NCBI RefSeq assembly: GCF_024508275.1 | Contig: NZ_CP101989.1 | Location: forward strand, 1,302,001 to 1,366,000 | DNA: 64,000 bases | Source of the DNA: Cellulomonas wangsupingiae | GTDB taxonomy: Bacteria; Actinomycetota; Actinomycetes; Actinomycetales; Cellulomonadaceae | Direction of reading: 5' to 3' | In this document: piece by piece, positions 1 to 8,380 of the stretch | How the letters are laid out: every line of letters begins with the position of its first letter | Numbering within the stretch: the first letter of the stretch is position 1 | The notes under the pieces: model-generated | Told to the model about the DNA's origin: nothing | The model's database searches: none | Seen by the model: the letters and a program-made list of their open reading frames with translations, nothing else | Made by a program: the position numbers and the translations under genes

Positions 1-1
1 C

Positions 2-181
2 CGCGACGCCAAGGGCGGACTGTCGTTCGGCGTCCTGGGCGTCGGGGCCGACCTCGGCGTCGGCGGCTCACGCGAGACGACGACCGAGCTGACCGTCGAC
101 CTGAAGGTCGCCCAGCTGCCGGGGGCCGACGCCGCGCCACGGTCCGCCGTCTCGTTCTCGCCGCCCGTGTCCCGCTGGTGA
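2..181 (+). CDS. C-terminal end of a Trypco2-like protein (partial)
   Basis: The reading frame enters from outside the window and stops at TGA 179-181, leaving 59 residues. The visible part has a GGLSFGVLGVGADLGVGGSR stretch followed by ETTTELTVDLKV. A glycine-rich strand with a final run of alternating threonine and hydrophobic residues is typical of the C-terminal half of the trypsin-co-occurring domain 2 family. Those small proteins are usually about 100 residues long and sit beside trypsin-like proteases or conflict-system effectors. The neighbour that would settle the function lies upstream and is not visible. The family call rests on pattern resemblance only. Confidence 0.45.
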   Translation, partial: RDAKGGLSFGVLGVGADLGVGGSRETTTELTVDLKVAQLPGADAAPRSAVSFSPPVSRW

Positions 182-200
182 CCGGTCCCGCCGGGTGCGC

Positions 201-1106
201 CTACCCGCCGGCCGCGGGCGGGAGGACCGCGTCGCCCACCGCGACCAGGCGGGAGCGCAGCGCGTTCGACCGTGCGGCGGTGTCCCGCTGGCGGCGGACG
301 TACTCGGCCTTGCCCTCGGCGGTCTCGATCGCCACCGGTTCCAGCCCGTACGACGTGACGTCGTAAGGGCTGGCCTGCATGTCTGTCGTCCGGATCTCGC
401 GCGCGAGGTCGAAGCAGTCGAGCAGCAGGCCGCCGGGGACGAGGGGGCCGAGCTTGAGCGCCCACTTGTACAGGTCCATGTTCGCGTGCAGGCAGCCGGG
501 CTGCTCCATCGCCGCCTGCGTCGCGCGCGTCGGCGTCAGGGTGTTGCGCCCCACCGCCTCGGGGGTGAAGAACCGGAACGCGTCGACGTGCGTGCACCGG
601 ATGCGGTGGGACTCGACGACGGCGTCGGTGCCGGCCTCGCCCAGCCGCAGCGGCAGCGCGTGGCGGTGGTCGCCCGCGGGCTCGCGGTAGACCATCGCCC
701 ACTCGTGCAGCCCGAAGCAGCCGGTGGCCGCGGGCCGCGAGGCGGTCGCGGCGAGCAGCTCGACGACGAACCGCACGGCGTCCCCGCGTGCGGCCAGGAA
801 CGCGTCGACGTCGAGGCGCACGGTGCCGTCGCCGTCCGTGCGGTACCACCGCCAGGCCGCGTGCGGGGCCGGCCCGTCCGGGCCGGGGGCCAGCGCGACG
901 CCCGCACCCGGGTGCCAGCGGCGCAGCTGCGCGGGGGAGGCCGGGTAGTACTCGAACAGGAAGTCCTCGACGACGTGCTTCTCGTGCCGGGACCGCCGCG
1001 CGCGGTGCCCGGCGGTCGCCGCGTCGGCGCGCTCGGCGTGGGCGGCGGCACGCGCGGTCCACGTGGCCGCGTCGAGCACGGTCGAGGCGGAGGCGGTCGC
1101 GGTCAC
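201..1106 (-). CDS. Actinobacterial protein usually annotated 3-methyladenine DNA glycosylase
   Basis: This 301-residue soluble protein matches a conserved actinobacterial family generally labelled 3-methyladenine DNA glycosylase, although I see no helix-hairpin-helix glycosylase signature. Recognisable blocks are HEKHVVEDFLFEYYPASPAQLRRWHPG near residues 40-65, GCFGLHEWAMVY in the middle, HRIRCTHVDAFRFFTPEA, and LHANMDLYKWALKLGPLVPG. The frame is open further upstream, but GTG at 1106 is chosen because the residues before it are arginine- and proline-rich and the family-like sequence begins after it. It stands alone on the minus strand, convergent with the partial gene before it. The enzymatic label is inherited from family annotation and should be treated cautiously. 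Confidence 0.6.
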   Translation of the reverse strand: MTATASASTVLDAATWTARAAAHAERADAATAGHRARRSRHEKHVVEDFLFEYYPASPAQLRRWHPGAGVALAPGPDGPAPHAAWRWYRTDGDGTVRLDVDAFLAARGDAVRFVVELLAATASRPAATGCFGLHEWAMVYREPAGDHRHALPLRLGEAGTDAVVESHRIRCTHVDAFRFFTPEAVGRNTLTPTRATQAAMEQPGCLHANMDLYKWALKLGPLVPGGLLLDCFDLAREIRTTDMQASPYDVTSYGLEPVAIETAEGKAEYVRRQRDTAARSNALRSRLVAVGDAVLPPAAGG

Positions 1107-1374
1107 CGTTCCAGGGTAGGTCGCCGGTCGCCGCCCGGAACGCCATGCCCCGGCGGCCCGCGTCAGCGGGCGGCGCGGGTGCGGTTGCCGGGCCCCGCGG
1201 GCACGTCCCCGCTGTCGATCGCACCGCACGTGACGGGTCAGGCGCCTCATGCCTCCGCGGTGAGGCCGACCGGCCGCACCGACTCCACACCGGCGCGGTC
1301 ACGGTCGGGGTCGCTCACCCCCGGGGAGGTCGCCAGCGGTTGCCGGCTCGGCGCCCAGCCTGCAGGGTGGCGCC

Positions 1375-2022
1375 GTGCGTGAGCTGCTGCGGTCCCTGCC
1401 CGCCCTGTCCGGGACGGCGCCGGCGTTCGACCCGGACGCGGTGCCGGACGACCCGCTCGCGCTCTTCGCCGACTGGTTCACCACCGCCGTCGAGCGGGGA
1501 GTGCCCGAGCCGCACGCGGCCACGCTCGCGACCGCCGACGTCGCCGGGCAGCCGTCGGCCCGGGTCCTGCTGCTCAAGGACGTCGGCCCGCGGGGGTTCG
1601 CCTTCGCGACCGACGCCCGCAGCGCCAAGGTCGCCGACCTCGAGGTCAACCCGCAGGCGGCGCTGAACTTCTGGTGGCAGGGGGTGATCCGGCAGGTCCG
1701 CGTCACCGGCAGCGCCCGCTACCTGGGGGAGGAGGCGTCGGCGGTCGACTTCCTCGCGCGCTCGCCGGCGTCCCGCGCCGCCGCCGCTGCCGCGGTGCCC
1801 CCGGGGCAAGGGCTGGCCTCCGTGACCGACCTGCGCGACGCGATGACCCGCTCGCGCACCCGCGTCGAGGAGGACCCGGCGTTCGTGCTGCCGACGTGGC
1901 AGGCGTGGCTCGTCGTCCCGGACGTCGTCGAGTTCTGGCAGGGCTGCGCCGACCGCGCGCACGTCCGCCTCGTGTACCGCAGCACCGGCCAGGGCTGGGT
2001 GCACCGCCTGGTGGCGCCGTGA
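1375..2022 (+). CDS. pdxH: Pyridoxine/pyridoxamine 5'-phosphate oxidase family (PdxH-like)
   Basis: This 215-residue cytosolic flavoprotein should oxidise pyridoxamine or pyridoxine 5'-phosphate to pyridoxal 5'-phosphate with FMN and oxygen. The sequence shows the split-barrel flavin fold: PSARVLLLKDVGPRGFAFAT at about 60-80, SAKVADLEVNPQAALNFWW, and IRQVRVTGSARYL. The C-terminal block EFWQGCADRAHVRLVYR ends in a short HRLVAP tail of the kind that closes PdxH proteins. GTG at 1375 is the only start that gives the usual family length. The gene is a single unit with no partner close by. Some actinobacterial homologues use F420 or act on other substrates, so the exact substrate is inferred. Confidence 0.82.
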   Translation: MRELLRSLPALSGTAPAFDPDAVPDDPLALFADWFTTAVERGVPEPHAATLATADVAGQPSARVLLLKDVGPRGFAFATDARSAKVADLEVNPQAALNFWWQGVIRQVRVTGSARYLGEEASAVDFLARSPASRAAAAAAVPPGQGLASVTDLRDAMTRSRTRVEEDPAFVLPTWQAWLVVPDVVEFWQGCADRAHVRLVYRSTGQGWVHRLVAP

Positions 2023-2053
2023 CCGGACGCGCACCCGCGCGCCGGGCCGGTGC

Positions 2054-2059
2054 TAGGGT
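2054..2059 (+). promoter_or_regulatory. -10 box (TAGGGT) of the leaderless cystine-transport transcript
   Basis: TAGGGT ends seven bases before the ATG at 2067. In actinobacteria this spacing places the transcription start on the A of the start codon, so the leader peptide mRNA would be leaderless. Confidence 0.6.
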
Positions 2060-2066
2060 CGCCCGC

Positions 2067-2126
2067 ATGACCACGGCCCCGAGCACCGCGCTCGCTGCCG
2101 CGTGTCGTCGCTGTCGCTGTCGCTGA
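2067..2126 (+). CDS. Cysteine-rich leader peptide (19 residues) upstream of a cystine transporter
   Basis: The short frame encodes MTTAPSTALAAACRRCRCR and stops at TGA 2124-2126. Three cysteines fall within the last seven residues, and all three use TGT, an unfavourable codon in such GC-rich DNA. The following genes encode a cystine-type ABC importer. Cys-rich, leaderless upstream ORFs that attenuate cysteine/sulfur genes are known from mycobacteria. The natural reading is that ribosomes slow at the Cys codons when charged Cys-tRNA is scarce and so change downstream RNA folding. A -10 box is seven bases upstream. Translation of the peptide has not been shown. Confidence 0.65.
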   Translation: MTTAPSTALAAACRRCRCR

Positions 2127-2266
2127 GGACCACCTCGCCCAGCCGGACCCTCTCGGTCCCCCCCCGGCCGCACCGCGGTCGCCCCCGGCCGCTTCCCGCG
2201 TCGCCACCTCCCTCCGGTCCCGACCGTCGCGTCGACAGCCCCGGCGCACCCGCCCGAAAGGTCCTC
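2125..2266 (+). promoter_or_regulatory. Predicted attenuator linking the Cys leader to the binding-protein ribosome site
   Basis: GAGGACC at 2125-2131, overlapping the leader stop codon, is perfectly complementary to GGTCCTC at 2260-2266, which forms the ribosome-binding region just before the ATG at 2269. A ribosome stalled on the last Cys codons would cover the first element and free the second. Between them is a small local hairpin, GGACC-CTCTC-GGTCC. The pairing is seen directly; the regulatory consequence is inferred. Confidence 0.5.
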
Positions 2267-2268
2267 CC

Positions 2269-3054
2269 ATGCTCCGTACGTCCCGTCGCCTGCTCGTCCT
2301 GCCCGTCACCCTGGCCGTCGGTGCGCTCGCGGCGTGCTCCTCGGGCGGTTCCGCACCGGACGCCTCGGGCGGCGCGGAGGGCGGTGTGCTGCGCGTCGGC
2401 ACCGAGGGCACGTACTCGCCGTTCAGCTTCCACGACGCCGACGGTGACCTCACGGGCTACGACGTCGAGGTGGTCACCGCCGTCGCCGACGAGCTCGGGC
2501 TCGACGTCGAGTTCTCCGAGACCACGTGGGACTCGATCTTCGCGGGCCTGGAGGCGGAGCGGTACGACGTCATCGCCAACCAGGTCACGGTCAACGACGA
2601 GCGTCGCGCGAAGTACGACTTCAGCGAGCCGTACACCGTGTCGACCGGCGTCGCCGTCGTCGCGGCCGACAACGACGCCGTCACCTCGCTCGCCGACGTC
2701 GCGGGTCTCACGGCCGCGCAGTCCGCGACGTCCAACTGGTCGCAGATCGCGACGGACGCCGGTGCGAAGGTCGAGGGCGTCGAAGGGCTGACACAGGCGG
2801 TCGCGCTGCTGCAGCAGGGACGCGTCGACGTGACGTTCAACGACGACCTGGCCGTGCTCGACTACCTCCAGCAGTCCGGCGACGAGTCGGTGAGGATCGC
2901 CTTCGAGACCGGCGACACCGTCGAGCAGGCGTTCGCGCTGCGCAAGGACTCGGAGCTGACCGCGCAGGTCGACGAGGCGCTCGCGACGCTCCGCGCGGAC
3001 GGCACGCTCGCGCAGATCTCGGAGAAGTGGTTCGGCGAGGACGTCTCGCAGTGA
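2269..3054 (+). CDS. Cystine-type amino acid ABC transporter, substrate-binding lipoprotein
   Basis: This 261-residue lipoprotein should deliver cystine (or a related polar amino acid) to the permease encoded next. A signal peptide ends in a lipobox around LAACSS (residues 20-25). The mature part carries the solute-binding family 3 pattern GTEGTYSPFSFHDADGDLTG, then TTWDSIFAGLEAERYDVIANQ and NDERRAKYDFSEPYTVS, and closes with ISEKWFGEDVS. This set closely follows the E. coli cystine-binding protein TcyJ (FliY), including the KWFG-D-V ending. It is the first gene of a three-gene import operon with genes at 3080 and 3762, and the Cys leader peptide upstream supports cystine as substrate. Direct ligand data would be needed to exclude other amino acids. 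Confidence 0.85.
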   Translation: MLRTSRRLLVLPVTLAVGALAACSSGGSAPDASGGAEGGVLRVGTEGTYSPFSFHDADGDLTGYDVEVVTAVADELGLDVEFSETTWDSIFAGLEAERYDVIANQVTVNDERRAKYDFSEPYTVSTGVAVVAADNDAVTSLADVAGLTAAQSATSNWSQIATDAGAKVEGVEGLTQAVALLQQGRVDVTFNDDLAVLDYLQQSGDESVRIAFETGDTVEQAFALRKDSELTAQVDEALATLRADGTLAQISEKWFGEDVSQ

Positions 3055-3079
3055 GCACGTCGCGGCCGGTGGGGCCCGC

Positions 3080-3748
3080 GTGAACGGGGACACCTGGGAC
3101 CTCGTCGTCTCGTCGATCGGGCCGCTGCTGTCGGGCGCGATCCGCGGGACGATCCCGCTGACGCTGATCTCGTTCGTCCTGGGGCTGGCGCTGGCGCTGG
3201 TCGTCGCGCTGGCCCGGCTGTCGCGCCACCGCGTGGTGTCGGGGATCGCCCGGGTCTACATCTCCCTGATCCGCGGCACCCCGCTGCTGGTGCAGCTGTT
3301 CATCATCTTCTACGCGCTGCCCTCGCTCGGCCTGGTCATCGACCCGTTCCCGTCGGCGGTCGTCGCGTTCTCGCTGAACGTGGGCGGGTACGCGGCCGAG
3401 ACGATCCGCGCCGCCATCCTGTCCGTGCCCAAGGGGCAGTGGGAGGCGGCGGCGACCGTCGGGCTGGACCACCGGCTGACCCTGCAGCGCGTCGTCCTGC
3501 CGCAGGCGGTGCGCGTCGCGGTCCCGCCGCTGTCCAACACCTTCATCTCGCTGGTCAAGGACACCTCGCTGGCCTCGACGATCATGGTCACCGAGCTGCT
3601 GCGCAAGGCGCAGGAGATCGCGGCACCGACGTACGAGTTCATGACGCTGTACTCGCTGGCCGCGGTGATCTACTGGTTGATCTGCCTGGTGCTGTCCACG
3701 GCGCAGTCCCGGCTGGAGCGGCGCCTCGACCGGTTCGTGGCGCACTGA
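3080..3748 (+). CDS. Cystine-type amino acid ABC transporter permease
   Basis: This 222-residue integral membrane protein is the permease of the import operon. It has five or so hydrophobic segments and the classical polar amino acid permease signature: RVYISLIRGTPLLVQLF near residue 60, and the EAA loop at about 125-145 (EAAATVGLDHRLTLQRVVLPQAVRVAVPPL) that docks on the ATPase. GTG 3080 starts just before the first transmembrane helix and lies 25 bases after the binding-protein stop. Permeases of this family normally work as homo- or heterodimers. Only one is encoded here, so a homodimer is expected. Confidence 0.88.
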   Translation: MNGDTWDLVVSSIGPLLSGAIRGTIPLTLISFVLGLALALVVALARLSRHRVVSGIARVYISLIRGTPLLVQLFIIFYALPSLGLVIDPFPSAVVAFSLNVGGYAAETIRAAILSVPKGQWEAAATVGLDHRLTLQRVVLPQAVRVAVPPLSNTFISLVKDTSLASTIMVTELLRKAQEIAAPTYEFMTLYSLAAVIYWLICLVLSTAQSRLERRLDRFVAH

Positions 3749-3761
3749 CGTGGGAGACGCG

Positions 3762-4523
3762 ATGACGAGTGACGCCCGCCCACTGGTGGAGGTCCACGGG
3801 CTGACGAAGTCGTTCGGCGACCTGCACGTGCTGCGCGGCATCGACCTGGCCGTCGCGCGCGGCAGCGTGACGGTGCTTCTCGGCCCCTCCGGCTCCGGCA
3901 AGACGACCCTTCTGCGGTGCCTCAACTCGCTCGAGGTCCCCGAGGCCGGCACCGTGCGGATCGACGACGTCGAGGTCGAGTGCCCGCGACCCTCCCGCGC
4001 GGAGCTGCGCCGGCTGCGCGCCACGTCCGGCATGGTGTTCCAGTCGCACGAGCTGTTCCCGCACCGCACGGCGCTGGAGAACGTGACCGAGGGGCCGGTG
4101 TACGCGCAGCGCCGCCCGCGGGCCGAGGTCGTCGCCGAGGCGACCGCGCTGCTCACCAAGGTCGGGCTGGGTGACAAGGTCGGCGCCTACCCGCACGAGC
4201 TGTCCGGCGGGCAGCAGCAGCGCGTCGGCATCGCGCGTGCCCTCGCGCTGCGGCCGCGCCTGCTGCTGTTCGACGAGCCGACGTCCGCGCTCGACCCCGA
4301 GACGGGGGGGGAGGTGCTGTCCGTCATGCGGGACCTGGCGGCGGAGGGCTGGACGATGGTCGTCGTGACGCACGAGGTCCGTTTCGCACGGCAGGTCGCG
4401 GACCACGTCGTGTTCATGGACGACGGGGTCGTCGTCGAGGAGGGGCGTCCCGGCCAGGTCCTGGGCGACCCGAGCCACGAACGCACCCGGCGCTTCCTGC
4501 AGCGGATCCTCGACCCGCTCTGA
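3762..4523 (+). CDS. Cystine-type amino acid ABC transporter ATP-binding protein
   Basis: This 253-residue ATPase powers the importer encoded by the two preceding genes. It has Walker A GPSGSGKTT (about residues 38-46), the Q-loop FQSHELFPHRTALENV, the ABC signature LSGGQQQRVGIARALAL, Walker B LLLFDEPTSALDPE and the switch histidine in VVVTHEV. ATG 3762 is preferred over the in-frame GTG at 3750 because GGGAG lies a suitable distance before it. The gene begins 13 bases after the permease stop and ends four bases before a convergent gene, so it closes the operon. Confidence 0.9.
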   Translation: MTSDARPLVEVHGLTKSFGDLHVLRGIDLAVARGSVTVLLGPSGSGKTTLLRCLNSLEVPEAGTVRIDDVEVECPRPSRAELRRLRATSGMVFQSHELFPHRTALENVTEGPVYAQRRPRAEVVAEATALLTKVGLGDKVGAYPHELSGGQQQRVGIARALALRPRLLLFDEPTSALDPETGGEVLSVMRDLAAEGWTMVVVTHEVRFARQVADHVVFMDDGVVVEEGRPGQVLGDPSHERTRRFLQRILDPL

Positions 4524-4527
4524 CGCG

Positions 4528-5616
4528 TCAGGTCTCGGGTGCCTCGACGGGCGCGGCGGCCGGCGCGGCGGGGTCGCGTCGCGGCGGCAGGGTGTCCGGT
4601 GCGACGTCGGCGGCGCGGACGGACACGACGTGCAGCAGGCCCTCGAGCGGGCCGCGCCCGAGGGTCGCGTGCCACAACCAGCACGTCGCCACGGTGACCA
4701 GCAGGAACGCCACCCAGCCGGCCGTGGTCGGCTGCCACACGACCGTGTCGCCCAGCGCCGCGATCACCAGCAGCTGGCCGGTGTACGCGGTCAGCGCGAG
4801 CGCGCCGGTCGCCGACACCGGGGCCAGCGCGCGCGGCCACCGCACGCCGACCGCCAGGCACACCGCCAGCACCAGCAGGCACGTGCCGGTGTTGCCTGCG
4901 ACCTCGAAGAACGTCGAGGAGTGCGGCTCGGCCGTCGTGAGCTCGTCGACGCGGCCGAGCAGGAGCCGTGCGGCCCACGCGCCGCCGTGGCCGACGACGA
5001 CGAGCCCGGCGCCCCACGCCGCGAGCACGGCGTGCGTGCGGCCGGAGCGCAGGTCGCTGCGTCCGACGGCGAGCCCCACCAGCACGTACGCGAACCACAC
5101 GACGGCCGGGTAGTACTGGCCGACGAGCACAGCGAGCAGGTCGAGGGGCCGCTCGTCGACGACGTCGACGTGCGCCACCAGCTCCCGGCGCAGGACCGGG
5201 CCCAGGAGAGCGACGACCACGGCGGCGACGACGAGGGCCCACCGCGGCCAGCGCAGCACCGCGACCCCCGCCGCGAACAGCCCGGCGTAGACGACGAGGA
5301 TCACGACGACCGGTGTCCCCAGCAGGACGAGCAGCGTGCCCAGCACCACGAGAAGCACCGCGCGCACGAGGATCCGCAGCCGCGCCTGGACCAGGCGGGT
5401 GCCGTCCACGGGCCGGTCGCCGCCGGACAGCAGTGCGAGACCGACACCGGCGAGCAGCACGAAGAGCGCGGACGGGCGGCCGTCGGCGAGCTGGGACCAG
5501 CCGCCGGGCGGGAAGGTGCGCCAGGGGTCGCCCGGTCCGACGTGCGCGGTGACCATCCCGAGCACGGCCAGGCCCCGGGCGGTGTCCACCCCGACGATGC
5601 GTCGCACCCTGGGCAT
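4528..5616 (-). CDS. Multi-pass membrane protein of the DUF418/DUF1624 acyltransferase-like group
   Basis: This 362-residue membrane protein has around ten hydrophobic segments. The N-terminus, RRIVGVDTARGLAVLGMVTAH, is the signature of the DUF1624/DUF418 and heparan-alpha-glucosaminide acetyltransferase-like superfamily, whose members move acyl groups across or at the membrane. The C-terminal half contains LTAYTGQLLVIAAL and a final Pro/Ala-rich cytoplasmic tail. It is a single gene that converges on the cystine transport operon. The acceptor and donor cannot be read from sequence. Confidence 0.6.
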   Translation of the reverse strand: MPRVRRIVGVDTARGLAVLGMVTAHVGPGDPWRTFPPGGWSQLADGRPSALFVLLAGVGLALLSGGDRPVDGTRLVQARLRILVRAVLLVVLGTLLVLLGTPVVVILVVYAGLFAAGVAVLRWPRWALVVAAVVVALLGPVLRRELVAHVDVVDERPLDLLAVLVGQYYPAVVWFAYVLVGLAVGRSDLRSGRTHAVLAAWGAGLVVVGHGGAWAARLLLGRVDELTTAEPHSSTFFEVAGNTGTCLLVLAVCLAVGVRWPRALAPVSATGALALTAYTGQLLVIAALGDTVVWQPTTAGWVAFLLVTVATCWLWHATLGRGPLEGLLHVVSVRAADVAPDTLPPRRDPAAPAAAPVEAPET

Positions 5617-5709
5617 GCTAGACGGGCGGGCTGCGGCTCGCGCCCGCGGTGCTTCTCACCATGCGGTCCGCTTCGTCCCGGGTGTTGGTCGAATCGGTAC
5701 GACCCCCCC

Positions 5710-5715
5710 TACAGT
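5710..5715 (+). promoter_or_regulatory. -10 box (TACAGT) for the methyltransferase at 5722
   Basis: TACAGT ends six bases before the GTG start at 5722, implying a leaderless mRNA. Confidence 0.5.
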
Positions 5716-5721
5716 CGCCCT

Positions 5722-6540
5722 GTGAGCACGCGGACCCAGGACGTCTACACGCACGGACACCACGACAGCGTGCTGCGCTCGCACCGCTGGCGGACGGCCG
5801 AGAACTCGGCCGCGTACCTGCTCCCCGCGCTGACGCCGGGCAGCCGCCTCCTCGACGTGGGCTGCGGCCCCGGCACCGTGACGGTCGACCTGGCAGCCCG
5901 CGTCGCGCCCGGCGAGGTCGTCGGGATCGACCGGTCCGCCCGTGTGCTGGCGGTCGCGGCCGAGCACGCGGCCGAGAAGGGCGCCACCAACGTGCGCTTC
6001 GAGGTGGGGGACGCGTACGCCCTGGAGTTCGACGACGACACCTTCGACGTCGTGCACGCCCACCAGGTGCTGCAGCACCTCACGGATCCCGTGGCCGCCC
6101 TGCGCGAGATGCGTCGGGTGACCCGGCCCGGCGGCGTCGTCGCGGTGCGCGACGCGGACTACGCCGGGATGACCTGGTACCCCCCGCACCCCGGCCTGGA
6201 CGAGTGGCAGGAGCTCTACCACGAGGTCACGCAGGCCAACGGCGCGCAGGCGGACGCCGGCCGGCGGCTGCTGTCCTGGGTGCGGCAGGCCGGGTTCGAC
6301 CCCGCGGGCGTCGCGCCGGGCGCCGGCGTCTGGTGCTACGCCACCCCCGAGGACCGCACGTGGTGGGCCGGACTGTGGGCCGACCGGTGCGTGGCCTCCG
6401 ACTTCGCCGTCCAGGCGATGGGCCACCAGCTGGCCGACGAGGTCGCCCTCGAGCTGCTGGCCGACGCGTGGCGGGAGTGGGGCACGTCCCCCGACGGCTG
6501 GTTCCTGGTGCCGCACGGCGAGGTGCTGGCCCGCGCGTGA
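5722..6540 (+). CDS. Class I SAM-dependent methyltransferase
   Basis: This 272-residue soluble protein has a Rossmann methyltransferase core: motif I LLDVGCGPGTVTVDLA at about residues 46-61, the acidic end of strand 2 in VVGIDRS, motif II EVGDAYALEFDDDTFDVVHA and motif III REMRRVTRPGGVVAVRDADY. The C-terminal third has aromatic-rich helices likely to shape the substrate pocket. The layout resembles methyltransferases of the UbiE/type-11 group acting on small molecules, but nothing identifies the acceptor. GTG 5722 is supported by the -10 box six bases upstream. It is followed 30 bases later by an independently promoted hydrolase gene. Confidence 0.8.
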   Translation: MSTRTQDVYTHGHHDSVLRSHRWRTAENSAAYLLPALTPGSRLLDVGCGPGTVTVDLAARVAPGEVVGIDRSARVLAVAAEHAAEKGATNVRFEVGDAYALEFDDDTFDVVHAHQVLQHLTDPVAALREMRRVTRPGGVVAVRDADYAGMTWYPPHPGLDEWQELYHEVTQANGAQADAGRRLLSWVRQAGFDPAGVAPGAGVWCYATPEDRTWWAGLWADRCVASDFAVQAMGHQLADEVALELLADAWREWGTSPDGWFLVPHGEVLARA

Positions 6541-6558
6541 GCGCCGACGGTGACCGCC

Positions 6559-6564
6559 TAGGCT
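6559..6564 (+). promoter_or_regulatory. -10 box (TAGGCT) for the FAH-family gene
   Basis: TAGGCT ends six bases before GTG 6571, the leaderless arrangement seen repeatedly in this window. Confidence 0.5.
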
Positions 6565-6570
6565 GAGCCC

Positions 6571-7359
6571 GTGCGCATCGCCAGGTTCACCAACGGTTCC
6601 GACCCCCGCTACGCGCTCGTCGAGGGCGAGCCCGGCCACGAGGAGCTCGTCGTCATCACCGGCGACCCCATCTACACCCCCGTGCAGCCCACGGGGGAGC
6701 GGGTCCGCCTCGACGAGGACGGCGTGCGACTGCTCGCTCCCGTCATCCCGCGCTCGAAGATCGTCGGCGTCGGCCGCAACTACGCCGCGCACGCCGCCGA
6801 GCACGGCAACGACGTCCCGACGTCCCCGCTGCTGTTCCTCAAGCCGAACACCTCGGTGATCGGCCCGGACGACCCGATCGTCCTGCCGGACTGGACCGAG
6901 CACGTCGAGCACGAGGCCGAGCTGGCCGTCGTCATCGGCAAGGTCACCAAGGACGTGACCCCGGAGCGTGCGCTGCACCACGTGTTCGGCTACACGGTCG
7001 CCAACGACGTCACGGCGCGCGACATCCAGCGCTCCGACGACCAGTGGACGCGCGCCAAGGGCTTCGACACGTCGTGCCCGCTGGGCCCCTGGGTCGTGCC
7101 CGGCCTCGACGTCGACGACCTGGCCGTGACGGCCCGCGTCAACGGCGAGGCCCGCCAGGACGGCCGCACCTCGCAGATGGTGTTCGACGTGGCGTACCTC
7201 GTGTCGTACGTCTCCGAGGTGTTCACGCTGCTGCCCGGCGACGTCATCCTCACCGGCACGCCGGCCGGCGTCGGGCGGATCGAGCACCGCGACGTCGTCG
7301 AGGTCGAGGTCGAGGAGATCGGCGTGCTGCGCAACCCGGTGCTGCGTCGGACCCCGTAG
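6571..7359 (+). CDS. Fumarylacetoacetate hydrolase family protein
   Basis: This 262-residue metal-dependent enzyme hydrolyses or decarboxylates a beta-diketo or oxo acid. The family core is complete: KIVGVGRNYAAHAAEHG at about 66-82, the metal-binding acidic residues in EHVEHEAELAVVIGK, VFGYTVANDVTARDIQ, and the ending LLPGDVILTGTPAGVG. Members cover fumarylpyruvate hydrolase, oxaloacetate decarboxylase and others, and the sequence alone does not choose among them. In many actinobacteria this gene lies directly upstream of gltX. Here a protease-like gene and a RelA/SpoT gene, both on the opposite strand, separate the two. A strong hairpin follows the gene. Confidence 0.85.
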   Translation: MRIARFTNGSDPRYALVEGEPGHEELVVITGDPIYTPVQPTGERVRLDEDGVRLLAPVIPRSKIVGVGRNYAAHAAEHGNDVPTSPLLFLKPNTSVIGPDDPIVLPDWTEHVEHEAELAVVIGKVTKDVTPERALHHVFGYTVANDVTARDIQRSDDQWTRAKGFDTSCPLGPWVVPGLDVDDLAVTARVNGEARQDGRTSQMVFDVAYLVSYVSEVFTLLPGDVILTGTPAGVGRIEHRDVVEVEVEEIGVLRNPVLRRTP

Positions 7360-7402
7360 CCCGGAACGGAGGCCGTCCGCCGCTCGGTCCCGCGTGCTGC
7401 GC

Positions 7403-7437
7403 CCGCTGCGGGTGCGGGTCGACCGCACCCGCAGCGG
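7403..7437. terminator. Bidirectional hairpin terminator
   Basis: A perfect 15-base-pair stem (CCGCTGCGGGTGCGG and its complement) with a five-base GTCGA loop lies between the convergent FAH and protease-like genes. It lacks a clear T tract, as is common in GC-rich actinobacteria. Confidence 0.75.
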
Positions 7438-7451
7438 TCCAGCTGTTCCGA

Positions 7452-8380
7452 CTACCCGCTGAAGGTGCGGCACCCGAGCACGGTGTTGTCGCCCCGGCCG
7501 ATGTTGATCGCGTAGATGCAGGCGGTGTGGCTCCCGGGGCTTACCGCCCTGGTGTGCGAGTACCCGCGGGTGGGTGCAGTGCCGAAGGCGGCGGCGACGT
7601 CCGGGCGGTTCTGGTCCGCCCGCACGGCGACGCCGACTCCGTCGATGTAGATGTGCACGTCGGTGGGGGCAGACGTGTCGGGGTCCCACGCCCAGCCGCT
7701 GATGGACACCTGACCGTTGCGCACCGACACCCCGTCGACCGCGCCGACGGGCGGCCTGGTGTCGACGCTGAAGGTGCGGCACCCGAGCACGGTGTTGTCG
7801 CCCGGGCCGATGTTGATCGCGTAGACGCAGGCGGTGTGCTCGCCAGGGGCGAGTGCCCGGGTGTGTGAGTATCCCCTGGTGGGCGTCGTCCCGTGCGAGG
7901 CGGCGACGTCCGGGCGGTCGCGGTCGGCGCGCACGGCGACACCGACGCCGTCGATGTAGATGTGCACGTCGGTGGGTGCCGGGGTGTCGGGGTCCCAGGC
8001 CCAGCCGCTGATCGAGACCTGACCGGTCTCGTGGACGACCGCCTCGATCACGCCGATGGGCGCCTTCGTGTTGATGCTGAAGTCGTAGCACCCGAGCACC
8101 GGGTTCGAGCCCGTGCCGACGTTGATCCCGTAGACGCAGGCCGTGTGGTCGCCGTCGGCAAGTGTCCGCGTGTAGGTGAACCCCCGGGCCGGTGCGGTGC
8201 CCTGCGAGGCGCCGATGTCGGGGCGGTCCAGGTCGGCACGCACCGCGGCCCCCACGCCGTCGATGTAGATGTGCACGTTGATCGGTGCGGACGTGTCGGG
8301 GTCCCAGGCCCACCCGCGGATCGTGACCTGACCTCTGTCGGGCACGACCGCGTCGACGTGGCCGACCGGGGTCTTCTGCG
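7452..8380 (-). repeat. Three tandem ~309-base coding repeats (GWAWDPD module)
   Basis: The 3' half of the protease-like gene consists of three tandem units of about 309 bases, ending near 7762, 8070 and 8380. The two units nearest the stop codon are nearly identical over long stretches: the same block encoding NTVLGC(R)TFS starts near 7459 and again near 7768. This suggests recent duplication or gene conversion; the unit nearest the protease domain is more diverged. Confidence 0.8.

Noticed and set aside
7452..8380. Repeats as a CRISPR or mobile array
   Set aside because: They are about 309 bases long, in frame and encode a known type of protein repeat.
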